Part shown: positions 17,063 through 25,571 of the stretch, one piece after another | Layout: every line of letters starts with the position of its first letter | Numbering within the stretch: the first letter of the stretch is position 1 | NCBI RefSeq assembly: GCF_036170895.1 | Contig: NZ_CP108036.1 | Location: 6,483,501-6,547,500, forward strand | DNA: 64,000 nt | Direction: 5' to 3' | Origin: Streptomyces erythrochromogenes | GTDB lineage: Bacteria > Actinomycetota > Actinomycetes > Streptomycetales > Streptomycetaceae | The notes under the pieces: model-generated | Databases searched by the model: none | What the model saw: the letters and a program-made list of their open reading frames with translations, nothing else | What the model was told of the DNA's origin: nothing | Program-made: the position numbers and the translations under genes

Positions 17063-17809
17063 TCAGGCGAGGAACCCCCGCAGCAGCGCCGCCGTGCCGC
17101 AGCAGTGCTCGCGCATGGTCTCGCGGGCCCCCGCGGCGTCCCCTTCCAGCACCGACTCCACCAGCGCGCTGTGCTGCTGCTGTGAGTGCTCCAGGTTGCG
17201 GACCAGCAGCGGGATGCAGTCGAGCAGGTCGTTGACCGTGGCCCGGACGGCCGCGTACTGGGCCGTCAGGGTGGCGGACCCGGCGAGCTCGCACAGGGTG
17301 AGGTGGAAGAGGGTGTCCTGGCGGCGGTAGTCGGCGAGCGGGGCGTCGTGGGTGGCCCCGAGCGCGGCGAGCAGCCGCTCGGCGCCCTCCTCGGTCAGCC
17401 CCTGGGAGGCGCACAGTCCGGCCGCCCCCACCTCCAGGACCTCGCGGAAGCGCAGGACGTCCTCGATGTCCACGCCCGCCACCCGTCTGCGCAGCTCCTC
17501 CTCGGTGCCGCCGGCCGGGGTGTCGGGGCGGGGCAGTACGAACGTCCCGCCGTACCGGCCGCGCCGCGCCTCCACCAGGCCCTGGTCCTGCAGTACCTTC
17601 AGGACCTCGCGCAGGGTGACCCGGCTGATCCCCATCCGCTCCGCCAACTCGCGCTCGGGCGGCAGCCTTTCGCCGCCGGGCACCAGACCCAGGCGGACCA
17701 CCTGGAGGATCTGCTCCAGCGCCTCCTCGAACCCGTTGCCCGCCCGCACCTGGCGCAGCACCGGGTTCAGGCGCCGGGCGGCGTCGCCTTCGCTCGCCGT
17801 ATCGGTCAT
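17063..17809 (-). CDS. FadR/GntR-family transcriptional regulator
   Basis: 248-residue GntR regulator of the FadR subfamily: winged helix-turn-helix (LPPERELAERMGISRVTLRE) followed by an all-helical FCD ligand domain with the metal-binding histidines expected in HDAPLADYRRQDTLFHL and REHC regions. The ATG at 17809 is preceded by GGAGGAG at good spacing; a longer start at 17830 is less likely. It diverges from the glnA4-like gene and precedes the permease on its own strand, so it is the probable local regulator of both units. Confidence 0.9.
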   Translation of the reverse strand: MTDTASEGDAARRLNPVLRQVRAGNGFEEALEQILQVVRLGLVPGGERLPPERELAERMGISRVTLREVLKVLQDQGLVEARRGRYGGTFVLPRPDTPAGGTEEELRRRVAGVDIEDVLRFREVLEVGAAGLCASQGLTEEGAERLLAALGATHDAPLADYRRQDTLFHLTLCELAGSATLTAQYAAVRATVNDLLDCIPLLVRNLEHSQQQHSALVESVLEGDAAGARETMREHCCGTAALLRGFLA

Positions 17810-17831
17810 CTCGGCTCCTCCCCTTCCCAAG

Positions 17832-17853
17832 CAATGGTTCTATTCAATACCTT
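17832..17853. promoter_or_regulatory. Shared regulatory motif, FadR/glnA4 divergent promoter copy
   Basis: CAATGGTT (17832-17839), 9 bases, then ACCTT (17849-17853). It lies 22 bp from the regulator start and 33 bp from the ligase start. On the minus strand the inner part reads GGT-N10-ACC, a weak inverted repeat of the kind GntR proteins bind. Confidence 0.6.
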
Positions 17854-17886
17854 AGGCCTCCTCGGCTCACCGAAGGAGAGATTCCC

Positions 17887-19257
17887 GTGGTAGACCGCAA
17901 GCCGCCGCTCGCGCCCGAGGAGCTCCGCGCCCTCGTCGCCAGCGGTGAGATCGACACAGTCGTCCTGGCCTTCCCCGACATGCAGGGGCGGCTCCAGGGC
18001 AAGCGGTTCGCCGCACAGTTCTTCCTGGACGAGGTCCTCGCGCACGGCACCGAGGGCTGCAACTACCTCCTGGCCGTCGACACCGACATGAACACCGTCG
18101 ACGGCTACGAGATGTCCTCCTGGGACCGGGGCTACGGCGACTTCGCCATGCACCCCGACCTCGCCACCCTGCGCCGCATCCCCTGGAACCCCGGCAGCGC
18201 CTTCATCCTGGCCGACCTGGCCTGGAACGACGGCACGCCCGTCGTGGCCGCACCCCGGCAGATCCTGCGCCGCCAGCTGGAACGCCTCGCCGAGCACGGA
18301 TACACCGCGATGGTCGGCACCGAGCTGGAGTTCATGGTCTTCCAGGACACCTACGAGCAGGCCTGGAACGCCAACTACCGCGGCCTGACCCCCGCCAACC
18401 AGTACAACATCGACTACTCGGTCCTCGGGACCGGCCGCGTCGAGCCCCTGCTGCGCCGGATCCGCAACGAGATGCAGGCCGCCGGCCTGGTCGTCGAGTC
18501 GGCCAAGGGCGAGTGCAACCTCGGCCAGCACGAGATCGCCTTCCGCTACGACGAGGCGCTCACCACCTGCGACCAGCACTCCGTCTACAAGACCGGCGCC
18601 AAGGAGATCGCCGCCCAGGAAGGCGTCTCGCTCACCTTCATGGCCAAGTACGACGAGCGCGAGGGCAACTCCTGTCACATCCACCTCTCGCTCACCGACG
18701 CCGACGGACGCAACGCGATGGCCGGAGAGGGCCACGAGGAACACGGCATGTCCCCCGTGATGCGCCACTTCCTGGCCGGCCAGCTGGCCGCGCTGCGCGA
18801 CTTCTCCCTTCTCTACGCCCCGAACATCAACTCGTACAAGCGTTTCCGGCCGGGATCCTTCGCGCCGACCGCCGTCGCCTGGGGCCTCGACAACCGCACC
18901 TGCGCCCTGCGCGTCGTCGGCCACGGCCGCTCCATGCGCTTCGAGAACCGCCTCCCCGGCGGCGACGTCAACCCCTACCTCGCCGTCGCCGGCCTGGTCG
19001 CGGCCGGGCTCTACGGCATCGAGAACCGCCTGGAGCTGCCGCCGATGTGCACCGGCAACGCCTACACCGGCGACTACGCACACGTACCCGCCACCCTGCG
19101 CGAGGCGGCCGAACTCTGGGAGAACAGCGAGATCGCCAAGGCCGCCTTCGGCCCCGAGGTCGTCGCCCACTACCGCAACATGGCCCGCGTGGAACTCGAC
19201 GCCTACGACTCCGCGGTGACCGACTGGGAGCTGCGCCGCTCCTTCGAACGCCTGTAG
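17887..19257 (+). CDS. glnA4: Glutamine-synthetase-like gamma-glutamyl-amine ligase (GlnA4 type)
   Basis: 456-residue GlnA-fold enzyme that is probably not a true glutamine synthetase. It keeps the ATP/metal elements (GTELEFMVF, NSCHIHLSL, and the NRTCALRVVGHG and FENRLPGGDVNPYLA region). Neighbours match the Streptomyces coelicolor locus in which GlnA4 makes gamma-glutamylethanolamide and allows growth on ethanolamine. Expected reaction: amine + glutamate + ATP to gamma-glutamyl amide. GTG start at 17887 with GAAGGAGAG upstream. First gene of a three-gene unit with an aldehyde dehydrogenase (37 bp gap) and an SDR. The amine substrate cannot be proven from sequence; polyamine-specific GlnA2/GlnA3 are paralogues. 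Confidence 0.85.
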   Translation: MVDRKPPLAPEELRALVASGEIDTVVLAFPDMQGRLQGKRFAAQFFLDEVLAHGTEGCNYLLAVDTDMNTVDGYEMSSWDRGYGDFAMHPDLATLRRIPWNPGSAFILADLAWNDGTPVVAAPRQILRRQLERLAEHGYTAMVGTELEFMVFQDTYEQAWNANYRGLTPANQYNIDYSVLGTGRVEPLLRRIRNEMQAAGLVVESAKGECNLGQHEIAFRYDEALTTCDQHSVYKTGAKEIAAQEGVSLTFMAKYDEREGNSCHIHLSLTDADGRNAMAGEGHEEHGMSPVMRHFLAGQLAALRDFSLLYAPNINSYKRFRPGSFAPTAVAWGLDNRTCALRVVGHGRSMRFENRLPGGDVNPYLAVAGLVAAGLYGIENRLELPPMCTGNAYTGDYAHVPATLREAAELWENSEIAKAAFGPEVVAHYRNMARVELDAYDSAVTDWELRRSFERL

Positions 19258-19294
19258 CCACCGCACGCCACCGAACGAAACTGTGAGGCACCAC

Positions 19295-20659
19295 GTGTCC
19301 GATGCGCTGGAAGTGCTGAATCCGGCCACCGAGGAAACCGTCGCCGTCGTCCCGGCCGCCACACGGGACGACGTCGACGCCGCCGTCGCCCGGGCCGCCG
19401 CGGCCCAGCGCGCCTGGGCCGCGGCCGCCCCCGCCGACCGCGCCCGCCTGCTGCGGCGCTTCGCCGCCGTCGTCGACGGGCACATCGAGGAACTGGCACG
19501 GCTGGAGGTCCGCGAAGCCGGCCACACCATCGGCAACGCCCGCTGGGAAGCCGGCAACGTACGCGACCTCCTCGACTTCGCCGCCGGGGGAGTGGAACGG
19601 CTCTCCGGCCGCCAGATCCCCGTCGCCGGCGGCATCGACGTCACCTTCCTCGAACCCCTCGGCGTCATCGGCGTGATCGCCCCCTGGAACTTCCCCATGC
19701 CGATCGCCGCCTGGGGCCTGGCCCCTGCCCTCGCCGCCGGCAACGCCGTCATCCTCAAGCCCGCCGAGACCACCCCGCTGACCGCGCTGCGCCTCGCCGA
19801 ACTCGCCCTCGAAGCCGGGATCCCCGAACACCTCTTCCAGGTGCTCCCCGGCCGCGGGGACACCGCGGGCGACGCCCTCGTCGAACACCCCGGCGTCGCG
19901 AAGATCGTCTTCACCGGCTCCACCCGCGTCGGCAAGCAGATCATGGCCAAGTGCGCCGACCGGGTGAAGCGCGTCACCCTCGAACTCGGCGGCAAGAGCC
20001 CCAACATCGTCTTCGCCGACGCCGACCTGGAAGCGGCGGCGGCCGCCGCACCCATGTCCTTCCTCGACAACACCGGCCAGGACTGCTGCGCCCGCACCCG
20101 CATCCTCGTCCAGCGCTCCGTGTACGACCGCTTCCTCGACCTCGTCGCCCCCGGCATCGCGGCCGTCGCCGTCGGCGACCCGCTCGACGAGAAGACCCAG
20201 ATGGGCCCGCTGATCTCACGGACCCAGCTGGACCGCGTACGGTCCTTCGTCACCGACGACCTCACCGCGATCCGCGGCACCGCCCCCGAGGGCCGCGGCT
20301 TCTGGTACCCGCCCACCCTCGTCACGGACGTCGCCCCCACCGCGCCCGTCGCCGCCGAGGAGGTCTTCGGCCCCGTCGCCGTCGTCCTGCCCTTCGAGGA
20401 CGAGGAGGACGCGGTACGGCTGGCCAACGCCACCGAATACGGCCTCTCCGGCTCCCTCTGGACCCGCGACATCGGCCGCGCGCTGCGCGTCTCGCGCGCC
20501 GTCGCCGCCGGCAACCTGTCCGTCAACTCCCACAGCAGCGTCCGCTACTGGACCCCCTTCGGCGGCTACAAGCAGTCCGGACTCGGCCGCGAGCTCGGAC
20601 CCGACGCCCTCACCGCTTTCACCGAGACCAAGAACGTCTTCATCAGCACGGAGGCCTGA
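19295..20659 (+). CDS. NAD(P)-dependent aldehyde dehydrogenase
   Basis: 454-residue ALDH-superfamily enzyme. PWNFP and FTGSTRVG mark the cofactor fold, LELGGKSPN carries the general-base glutamate and GQDCCARTR the catalytic cysteine. In this operon it would oxidise the aldehyde formed from the gamma-glutamylated amine to an acid, analogous to PuuC in the putrescine pathway. The GTG at 19295 has GAGG six bases upstream and gives the normal N-terminus; an earlier in-frame start at 19283 has no such site. Separated from the SDR gene by only three bases. Confidence 0.92.
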   Translation: MSDALEVLNPATEETVAVVPAATRDDVDAAVARAAAAQRAWAAAAPADRARLLRRFAAVVDGHIEELARLEVREAGHTIGNARWEAGNVRDLLDFAAGGVERLSGRQIPVAGGIDVTFLEPLGVIGVIAPWNFPMPIAAWGLAPALAAGNAVILKPAETTPLTALRLAELALEAGIPEHLFQVLPGRGDTAGDALVEHPGVAKIVFTGSTRVGKQIMAKCADRVKRVTLELGGKSPNIVFADADLEAAAAAAPMSFLDNTGQDCCARTRILVQRSVYDRFLDLVAPGIAAVAVGDPLDEKTQMGPLISRTQLDRVRSFVTDDLTAIRGTAPEGRGFWYPPTLVTDVAPTAPVAAEEVFGPVAVVLPFEDEEDAVRLANATEYGLSGSLWTRDIGRALRVSRAVAAGNLSVNSHSSVRYWTPFGGYKQSGLGRELGPDALTAFTETKNVFISTEA

Positions 20660-20662
20660 CCC

Positions 20663-21454
20663 ATGTCCGTAGAGCCCACCGAGATCATCTGCCGCCGCCT
20701 CGTCGGCCGCACCGCCGTCATCACGGGAGCAGGCAGCGGCATCGGCCTCGCCACCGCCCGCCGACTGGCCTCCGAAGGCGCCCACGTCGTCTGCGCCGAC
20801 ATCGACGAGACGGCCGGCAAGGCCGCCGCCGAGGAGGTCGGAGGCCTCTTCGTGAAGGTCGACGTCACCGACAAGGAGGACGTCGACGCCCTCTTCAAGA
20901 CCGCCTTCGACACCTACGGCTCCGTCGACATCGCCTTCAACAACGCGGGCATCTCGCCCCCGGACGACGACTCCATCCTCACCACCGAGCTCGACGCCTG
21001 GCGCCGGGTCCAGGACGTCAACCTCACCTCCGTCTACCTCTGCTGCAAGGCCGCCCTGCCCTACATGCAGCGCCAGGGCCGCGGCTCCATCATCAACACC
21101 GCGTCCTTCGTCGCCATCATGGGCGCCGCCACCTCCCAGATCTCCTACACCGCCTCCAAGGGCGGCGTCCTCGCCATGTCCCGCGAGCTCGGCGTCCAGT
21201 TCGCCCGCGAGGGCATCCGCGTCAACGCCCTGTGCCCCGGGCCCGTCAACACCCCGCTGCTCCAGGAACTGTTCGCCAAGGACCCCGAGCGCGCCGCCCG
21301 CCGGCTCGTGCACATCCCGCTGGGCCGGTTCGCCGAGCCCACCGAGATCGCCGCCGCCGTCGCCTTCCTCGCCAGCGACGACTCCTCCTTCATCAACGCC
21401 ACCGACTTCCTCGTCGACGGCGGCATCTCCGGCGCGTACGTCACCCCCCTGTAA
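20663..21454 (+). CDS. Short-chain dehydrogenase/reductase
   Basis: 263-residue SDR with the classical TGAGSGIG cofactor motif (21-28), NNAG, and the YTASK catalytic tyrosine/lysine pair. It starts three bases after the aldehyde dehydrogenase stop, so it is co-transcribed and probably translationally coupled. In a gamma-glutamyl-ethanolamide pathway an alcohol-to-aldehyde oxidation is needed before the ALDH step, a role this SDR could fill. A strong hairpin follows the gene. Confidence 0.92.
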   Translation: MSVEPTEIICRRLVGRTAVITGAGSGIGLATARRLASEGAHVVCADIDETAGKAAAEEVGGLFVKVDVTDKEDVDALFKTAFDTYGSVDIAFNNAGISPPDDDSILTTELDAWRRVQDVNLTSVYLCCKAALPYMQRQGRGSIINTASFVAIMGAATSQISYTASKGGVLAMSRELGVQFAREGIRVNALCPGPVNTPLLQELFAKDPERAARRLVHIPLGRFAEPTEIAAAVAFLASDDSSFINATDFLVDGGISGAYVTPL

Positions 21455-21479
21455 GCGCTCACCCCACCACCACCCACCC

Positions 21480-21511
21480 GACAGCCGGGCGTCGCACGAC
21501 GCCCGGCTGTC
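21480..21511 (+). terminator. Terminator of the glnA4-like operon
   Basis: GACAGCCGGGCGTC (21480-21493) pairs perfectly with GACGCCCGGCTGTC (21498-21511) across a 4-base loop, 25 bp past the SDR stop. Confidence 0.85.
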
Positions 21512-21557
21512 GTGCTCCACCGCCCGTGACGCCTTCACCGCCAAGGAGCGTTCACCC

Positions 21558-22853
21558 ATGTCCCCACGCGACACCACCCGGCGCCTCCAGGCGCTCGCCG
21601 CCGCCGCGATCACCGTGGCGGCGCTCGTCGCCGTCGCCCCCTCCGCCGAGGCCGCACACCCCGGAGCGCCCTGCACCACCCCGCAGCTGGAGCCCGGCTG
21701 GTACGGCGACAACCAGGCGCGCCTCCAGCAGCTCATCGACCGCTACGGCCGCTGCAACCCGTACCGGCCCGCCCGGGCCAGGCCCGTCGCCGTCTTCGAC
21801 TGGGACAACACCGTCGTCAAGAACGACGTCGGCGACGCCACCATGTTCTGGCTGCTCCGCAACTCCCGGATCCGCCAGCCCGCCCGCGGCGACTGGAGCA
21901 CCACCAGCCGCTTCCTGACCCCCGCCGCCGCCAAGGCCCTCGCCGACGCCTGCGGCGCCCTCGCCCGCCCCGGCACCCCGCTGCCCACCGGGACCCCCGC
22001 CGGAGCCGGCTGCGCGGACGAGATCAACGCGGTCTACGGCACCGCCGCGACCCGCACCGCAGCCGCCGCCTTCGCCGGCTGGGACCGCCGCACCATGGAA
22101 CCCGGGTACGCCTGGCTGCCCCAGCTGATGCAGGGCTGGACCGCCCGCGAGATCCGCGGCTTCGCCGCCGCCGCCCGCACCGAGAACCTCGCCGCGCCCG
22201 TCGGCGCCACCCAGCAGGTCGGCACCGGCCGCGCCACGGGCTGGGTGCGCTACTACGACCAGCAGAAGGACCTGATCAAGAGCCTTCGGAAAGCCGGCTT
22301 CGACGTCTGGATCAGCTCGGCCTCCCCACAGCCGGTCGTCGAGGTCTGGGCCGAGGGCGTCGGCATCGACGCGGACCACGTCATCGGCATCCGCAACACC
22401 ACGACCCGCGGCGGGGTGTACACCCCCCGCCTCCAGGGCTGCGGATCCGTCCGGGACGGCGCCGACACGATGATCACGTACATCGACGGCAAGCGCTGCT
22501 GGATCAACAAGGAGATCTACGGGGTGCGCGGCCCCGACGCCGAGAAGGTCCAGCCGGCCGCCCGCCGCCAGGTGTTCGCGGCGGGCGATTCCGACACCGA
22601 CGTCTCGTTCCTGCGAGACGCGACCGCCCTGCGGCTCGTGGTGAACCGGAACAAGAACGAGCTGATGTGCCGCGCCTACGACAACAGCGACGGCAAGTGG
22701 ATCGTCAACCCCATGTTCATCGAGCCGAAGAAGCAGAAGACCGGCCCCTACCCCTGCTCCACCACGGGCTACGTCGACCACGACGGCACGCCCGGACCGG
22801 TCCGCCGCGACGACACCGGCGTCGTCCCGGACCAGGCGGACACCGTGTACTAG
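21558..22853 (+). CDS. Secreted HAD-family phosphatase (phosphorylcholine-phosphatase-like)
   Basis: 431-residue haloacid-dehalogenase-fold hydrolase with a signal peptide (residues 1-33). Motif I is DWDNT (81-85), motif II WISSASP, motif III GDSDTD. Pseudomonas phosphorylcholine phosphatase PchP is a secreted HAD enzyme with DxDNT and GDxxxD-like motifs, so a phosphorylated choline/ethanolamine head-group is a reasonable substrate, not proven. It follows the amine-utilisation operon's terminator by 46 bp and has its own site (AAGGAG before ATG 21558). The stop lies 7 bp from the stop of the convergent PLP-enzyme gene. Confidence 0.82.
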   Translation: MSPRDTTRRLQALAAAAITVAALVAVAPSAEAAHPGAPCTTPQLEPGWYGDNQARLQQLIDRYGRCNPYRPARARPVAVFDWDNTVVKNDVGDATMFWLLRNSRIRQPARGDWSTTSRFLTPAAAKALADACGALARPGTPLPTGTPAGAGCADEINAVYGTAATRTAAAAFAGWDRRTMEPGYAWLPQLMQGWTAREIRGFAAAARTENLAAPVGATQQVGTGRATGWVRYYDQQKDLIKSLRKAGFDVWISSASPQPVVEVWAEGVGIDADHVIGIRNTTTRGGVYTPRLQGCGSVRDGADTMITYIDGKRCWINKEIYGVRGPDAEKVQPAARRQVFAAGDSDTDVSFLRDATALRLVVNRNKNELMCRAYDNSDGKWIVNPMFIEPKKQKTGPYPCSTTGYVDHDGTPGPVRRDDTGVVPDQADTVY

Positions 22854-22860
22854 CGGACCG

Positions 22861-24063
22861 TCACAGGAAGGTGCGGCCCTCGCCCCGGTAGGTCGGCACG
22901 CTGCCCGTGCCCCGGTCGCCCTCGACGAGGTGCAAGGTGTCGAACCGCTCGCACAGTTCGCCCGCCTTGGCATGGCGGAACCAGACCCGGTCGCCGATCA
23001 GCAGATCGTCGGCCGGGCTCCCCAGCAGCGGTGTCTGCACCTCGCCCGCGCCCTCCTGCGGGTCGTAGCGCAGCCCCTGAGGCAGGTACGGGACCGGCAG
23101 CCGGTCCGGGCCGGCCGCACCGGACGCCGGATAGCCGCCGCCGAGCACCGTCACCACCCCCACACCGGGCCGGCGCACCACCGGCTGCGCGAACAGGGCC
23201 GCCGGACGCCCGCTGAACGAGGTGTAGTTGTCGAAGAGCCGCGGCACGTACAGCCCCGACCCGGCGGCGATCTCCGTCACCGCGTCCTCGGCCGCGGTCT
23301 GCTGCACGCTCCCCGTACCGCCGCCGTTGACGAACTCCAGGTCCGGTACGACCTCCCGCACGGCCGCCACCACCGCGGCCCGCCGCGCCGCCAGCTCCCT
23401 GCGGGCCGCGCCCTGCATCAGCCGGATCGCCCGGGACCGCAGCGGGCGCCCCGCCAGCGCGTCCCCGACCCCGGCGACATGGCCCTCGTACGCCATCAGC
23501 CCCACCACCCGGAACCCGGGGCGGGCGGCGACCGCGCGGGCCAGCGCGGCCAGCTGCGCGGGCTCGCGCAGCGGGGAGCGGCGCGCGCCCACCCTGACCC
23601 GGCCGCCCAGCAACCGCAGGGCGGTGTCCAGCTCCAGGCAGACCCGGATCTCCTCGGCACCGCCGTCGCGGGCCGCGTCGATCAGCTCCAGCTGCGCTTG
23701 GTCGTCGACCATCACCGTGACGGCGGCGGCCAGCTTGGCGTCGTTCGCCAGCTCGCCGAAACCGGCCCGGTCCGCGGAGGGATAGGCGAGGAGCACGTCC
23801 TCGAACCCGGAGCGGGCCAGCCAGAGCGACTCGGCGAGCGTGTACGACATGATCCCCGCGAACCCGGGCCGGGCCAGCACCCGTTCGAGCAGGGCGCGGC
23901 ACCGGACCGACTTGCTGGCGACCCGGACCGGCTTGCCGCCGGCCCGGCGCACGAGATCGTCGGCGTTGGCGTCGAAGGCCTCGAGATCCACGATGGCCAG
24001 CGGCGCGTCCAGGTGCGCGGTCGCCCGGTCGTACCGGGCGCGGTCGGCGGCGGGGGAGTTCAT
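22861..24063 (-). CDS. D-threonine aldolase-like / fold-type III PLP enzyme
   Basis: 400-residue enzyme with an alanine-racemase N-terminal barrel; the PLP lysine is K51 in VRVASKSVRC. A C-terminal D-serine-dehydratase-like domain has a His and Cys in FRHAKAGELCERF that could bind the metal used by D-threonine aldolase and D-serine dehydratase. Usual annotation is amino acid deaminase/aldolase. The reaction is likely cleavage or deamination of a D-hydroxy-amino acid in the cytoplasm. ATG at 24063 (MNSPAADRAR) has no strong ribosome site. Confidence 0.85.
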   Translation of the reverse strand: MNSPAADRARYDRATAHLDAPLAIVDLEAFDANADDLVRRAGGKPVRVASKSVRCRALLERVLARPGFAGIMSYTLAESLWLARSGFEDVLLAYPSADRAGFGELANDAKLAAAVTVMVDDQAQLELIDAARDGGAEEIRVCLELDTALRLLGGRVRVGARRSPLREPAQLAALARAVAARPGFRVVGLMAYEGHVAGVGDALAGRPLRSRAIRLMQGAARRELAARRAAVVAAVREVVPDLEFVNGGGTGSVQQTAAEDAVTEIAAGSGLYVPRLFDNYTSFSGRPAALFAQPVVRRPGVGVVTVLGGGYPASGAAGPDRLPVPYLPQGLRYDPQEGAGEVQTPLLGSPADDLLIGDRVWFRHAKAGELCERFDTLHLVEGDRGTGSVPTYRGEGRTFL

Positions 24064-24145
24064 GGGCGGCAGCTTGCCAGAGGTCTGTACCGGTGGGTAG
24101 GGGCCCGCGCCCCAATCGCGGGCCGCCGGCCCCGCCGCCAACCCC

Positions 24146-24191
24146 GGGGCTCCGCCCCGAACCCCGCGCCTCAATCGCCGGCGGGGCTGGA
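24146..24191. repeat. Dispersed palindromic intergenic repeat
   Basis: GGGGCTCCGCCCC (24146-24158) followed, after 19 bases, by CCGGCGGGGCTGGA (24178-24191). The same two blocks recur at 36789-36837 inside the PP2C gene, and a diverged form near 5595-5639. Similar elements are frequent between Streptomyces genes. Confidence 0.75.
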
Positions 24192-24383
24192 GGGGGAGAC
24201 CCCGGCGGAGATGGAGGGAACTTGGCGGGGCCGGCTGGATCGGTCGGGGCGGGGGTGGGGACGGGGTGGGGTGTCGGCCGGGACGTAGAACGTGATTTGT
24301 TGGCGCGGTAGGAGCCCGTACGGGCGGGCCCGCCTCGGGCGCCATAAATCATGCAGTCCCGGACGGCACCCCACCCCGGCCCC

Positions 24384-24559
24384 GGCACCGGCCCAGCCCC
24401 GGATCCCGCCCGGCCGGGTCAGGCCCGGGGCACCGGCCCAGCCCCGGATCCCGCCCGGCCGGGTCAGCGCCGGGGTACCGGCCCGGCCCCGGATCCCGCC
24501 CGGCCGGGTCAGGCCCGGGGTACCGGCCCGGCCCCGTATCCCGCCCGGGTCAGGCCCGG
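24384..24559. repeat. 45-bp tandem repeat, four copies
   Basis: Units 24384-24428, 24429-24473, 24474-24518 (45 bp each) and 24519-24559 (41 bp, 4-bp deletion). Each starts GGCACCGG or GGTACCGG and contains GGATCCCGCC or its variant. Degenerate copies continue downstream. Confidence 0.9.
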
Positions 24560-24767
24560 GGCACCGGCCCGGCGTCGGGTTCCCGTCCGGGCGGCAGGCC
24601 AGTACGACAGCGGCCCAGCCCCGCATGCCGCCCGGGCGGCAGGCCCCGGTACCGGGCCGGCCCAGGATCCCGCCCCGGCGGTCGGGGGACCGGCCCGCCG
24701 GGCCGTGTCCGTGAACCCCGTAGAGTACGGACAGGCAGCCGTACGGAACGGGGGGCGGAGCCGCCGG

Positions 24768-25571
24768 ATGACCACGACGACACCGCGGACCACGATCCCG
24801 GGCGAGCCCGACCCCTGGTCCCCGCCGCCCCAGCCCGCCCACGCCCCACCGCGCCGCCACCCCGCCCGCGTCGCGGCCGCCACCCTCTGCGTCATCCTCG
24901 GCGGCGGCCTCATCGGCGGCGCCGCCGTCACCACCTGGGCCGAACACCGCGCCGCGAACCGCCCCCTGCCCGCCGACGCCGCCTACCGCAAGGCCGGCTC
25001 GCTGTGGCGCGCGGCCCCCGTGGACAGCCTCCTCCCGCCCGTCCTCGCCGGCCCCTCGGCCGGCCCCGGCGGAGCCGACCGCACCTGGACCCGCATCGCG
25101 CTCGCCCCCGACGCCGACTGCCCCACCGCCCTCCCCGCCGACTGGCAGGCCACGGTCGCCGCGACCGGCTGCACCCGCGTACTGCGCGCCACCTACACCG
25201 ACGCCACCCGCAGCTCCCTGATCACCGTCGGCATGGTCTTCACCCCCGCCGACGAGCCCACGATGAACGCGCTCAACGGCCGGCTCACCGCCCCGCCCGC
25301 CTACGGGTTCGCCGACAACCAGCGGGCCGCCTGGGCGGCCTCCGTACGCACCGAGGCCCCCGTCGTCGTCTACGCCGTCTCCGCCTTCGCCGACGGCCGC
25401 CCCCAGGACGCCCCCCGCCCCGCCGAGGACCTCGTCAAGAAGGACGCCACGGGAGCCGCAGCCCAGGCGGGCCTCGGCCACGAGGCCAAGGCGATCACCG
25501 CCCGCCTCGGAGAAGGCCTCGCCGCTCTCGCCGCACCGCCCGCCACCCCCGCGCCGAAGGCCGCCCGATGA
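24768..25571 (+). CDS. Single-span membrane protein of unknown function
   Basis: 267 residues: a Pro-rich cytoplasmic N-terminus (1-34), one transmembrane helix (about 35-57, AAATLCVILGGGLIGGAAV), and an extracellular domain with two cysteines (DADCPTAL, ATGCTRV) that could pair. No domain recognised. The ATG at 24768 has GGGGGGCGGAG upstream; an earlier in-frame ATG at 24351 would only add repeat-encoded Gly/Pro residues. The stop overlaps the start of the mycosin-like protease by four bases (ATGA), so the two are translated together and may work as a pair. Confidence 0.82.
   Translation: MTTTTPRTTIPGEPDPWSPPPQPAHAPPRRHPARVAAATLCVILGGGLIGGAAVTTWAEHRAANRPLPADAAYRKAGSLWRAAPVDSLLPPVLAGPSAGPGGADRTWTRIALAPDADCPTALPADWQATVAATGCTRVLRATYTDATRSSLITVGMVFTPADEPTMNALNGRLTAPPAYGFADNQRAAWAASVRTEAPVVVYAVSAFADGRPQDAPRPAEDLVKKDATGAAAQAGLGHEAKAITARLGEGLAALAAPPATPAPKAAR

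Larger units (their letters stand above)
24064..24767. other. 704-bp repeat-bearing spacer
   Basis: No gene supported. It holds a dispersed palindromic repeat (24146-24191), a 45-bp tandem array (24384-24559), and more Pro/Gly/Arg-type degenerate repeat sequence to about 24700. A TAGAGT -10-like box at 24721-24726 could serve the next gene. Although the array is in frame with that gene, it precedes the supported start codon. Confidence 0.7.

Noticed and set aside
24351..24767. N-terminal extension of the membrane protein through the 45-bp repeats
   Set aside because: A good ribosome site and a normal hydrophilic start are at 24768; the extension is repeat translation only.
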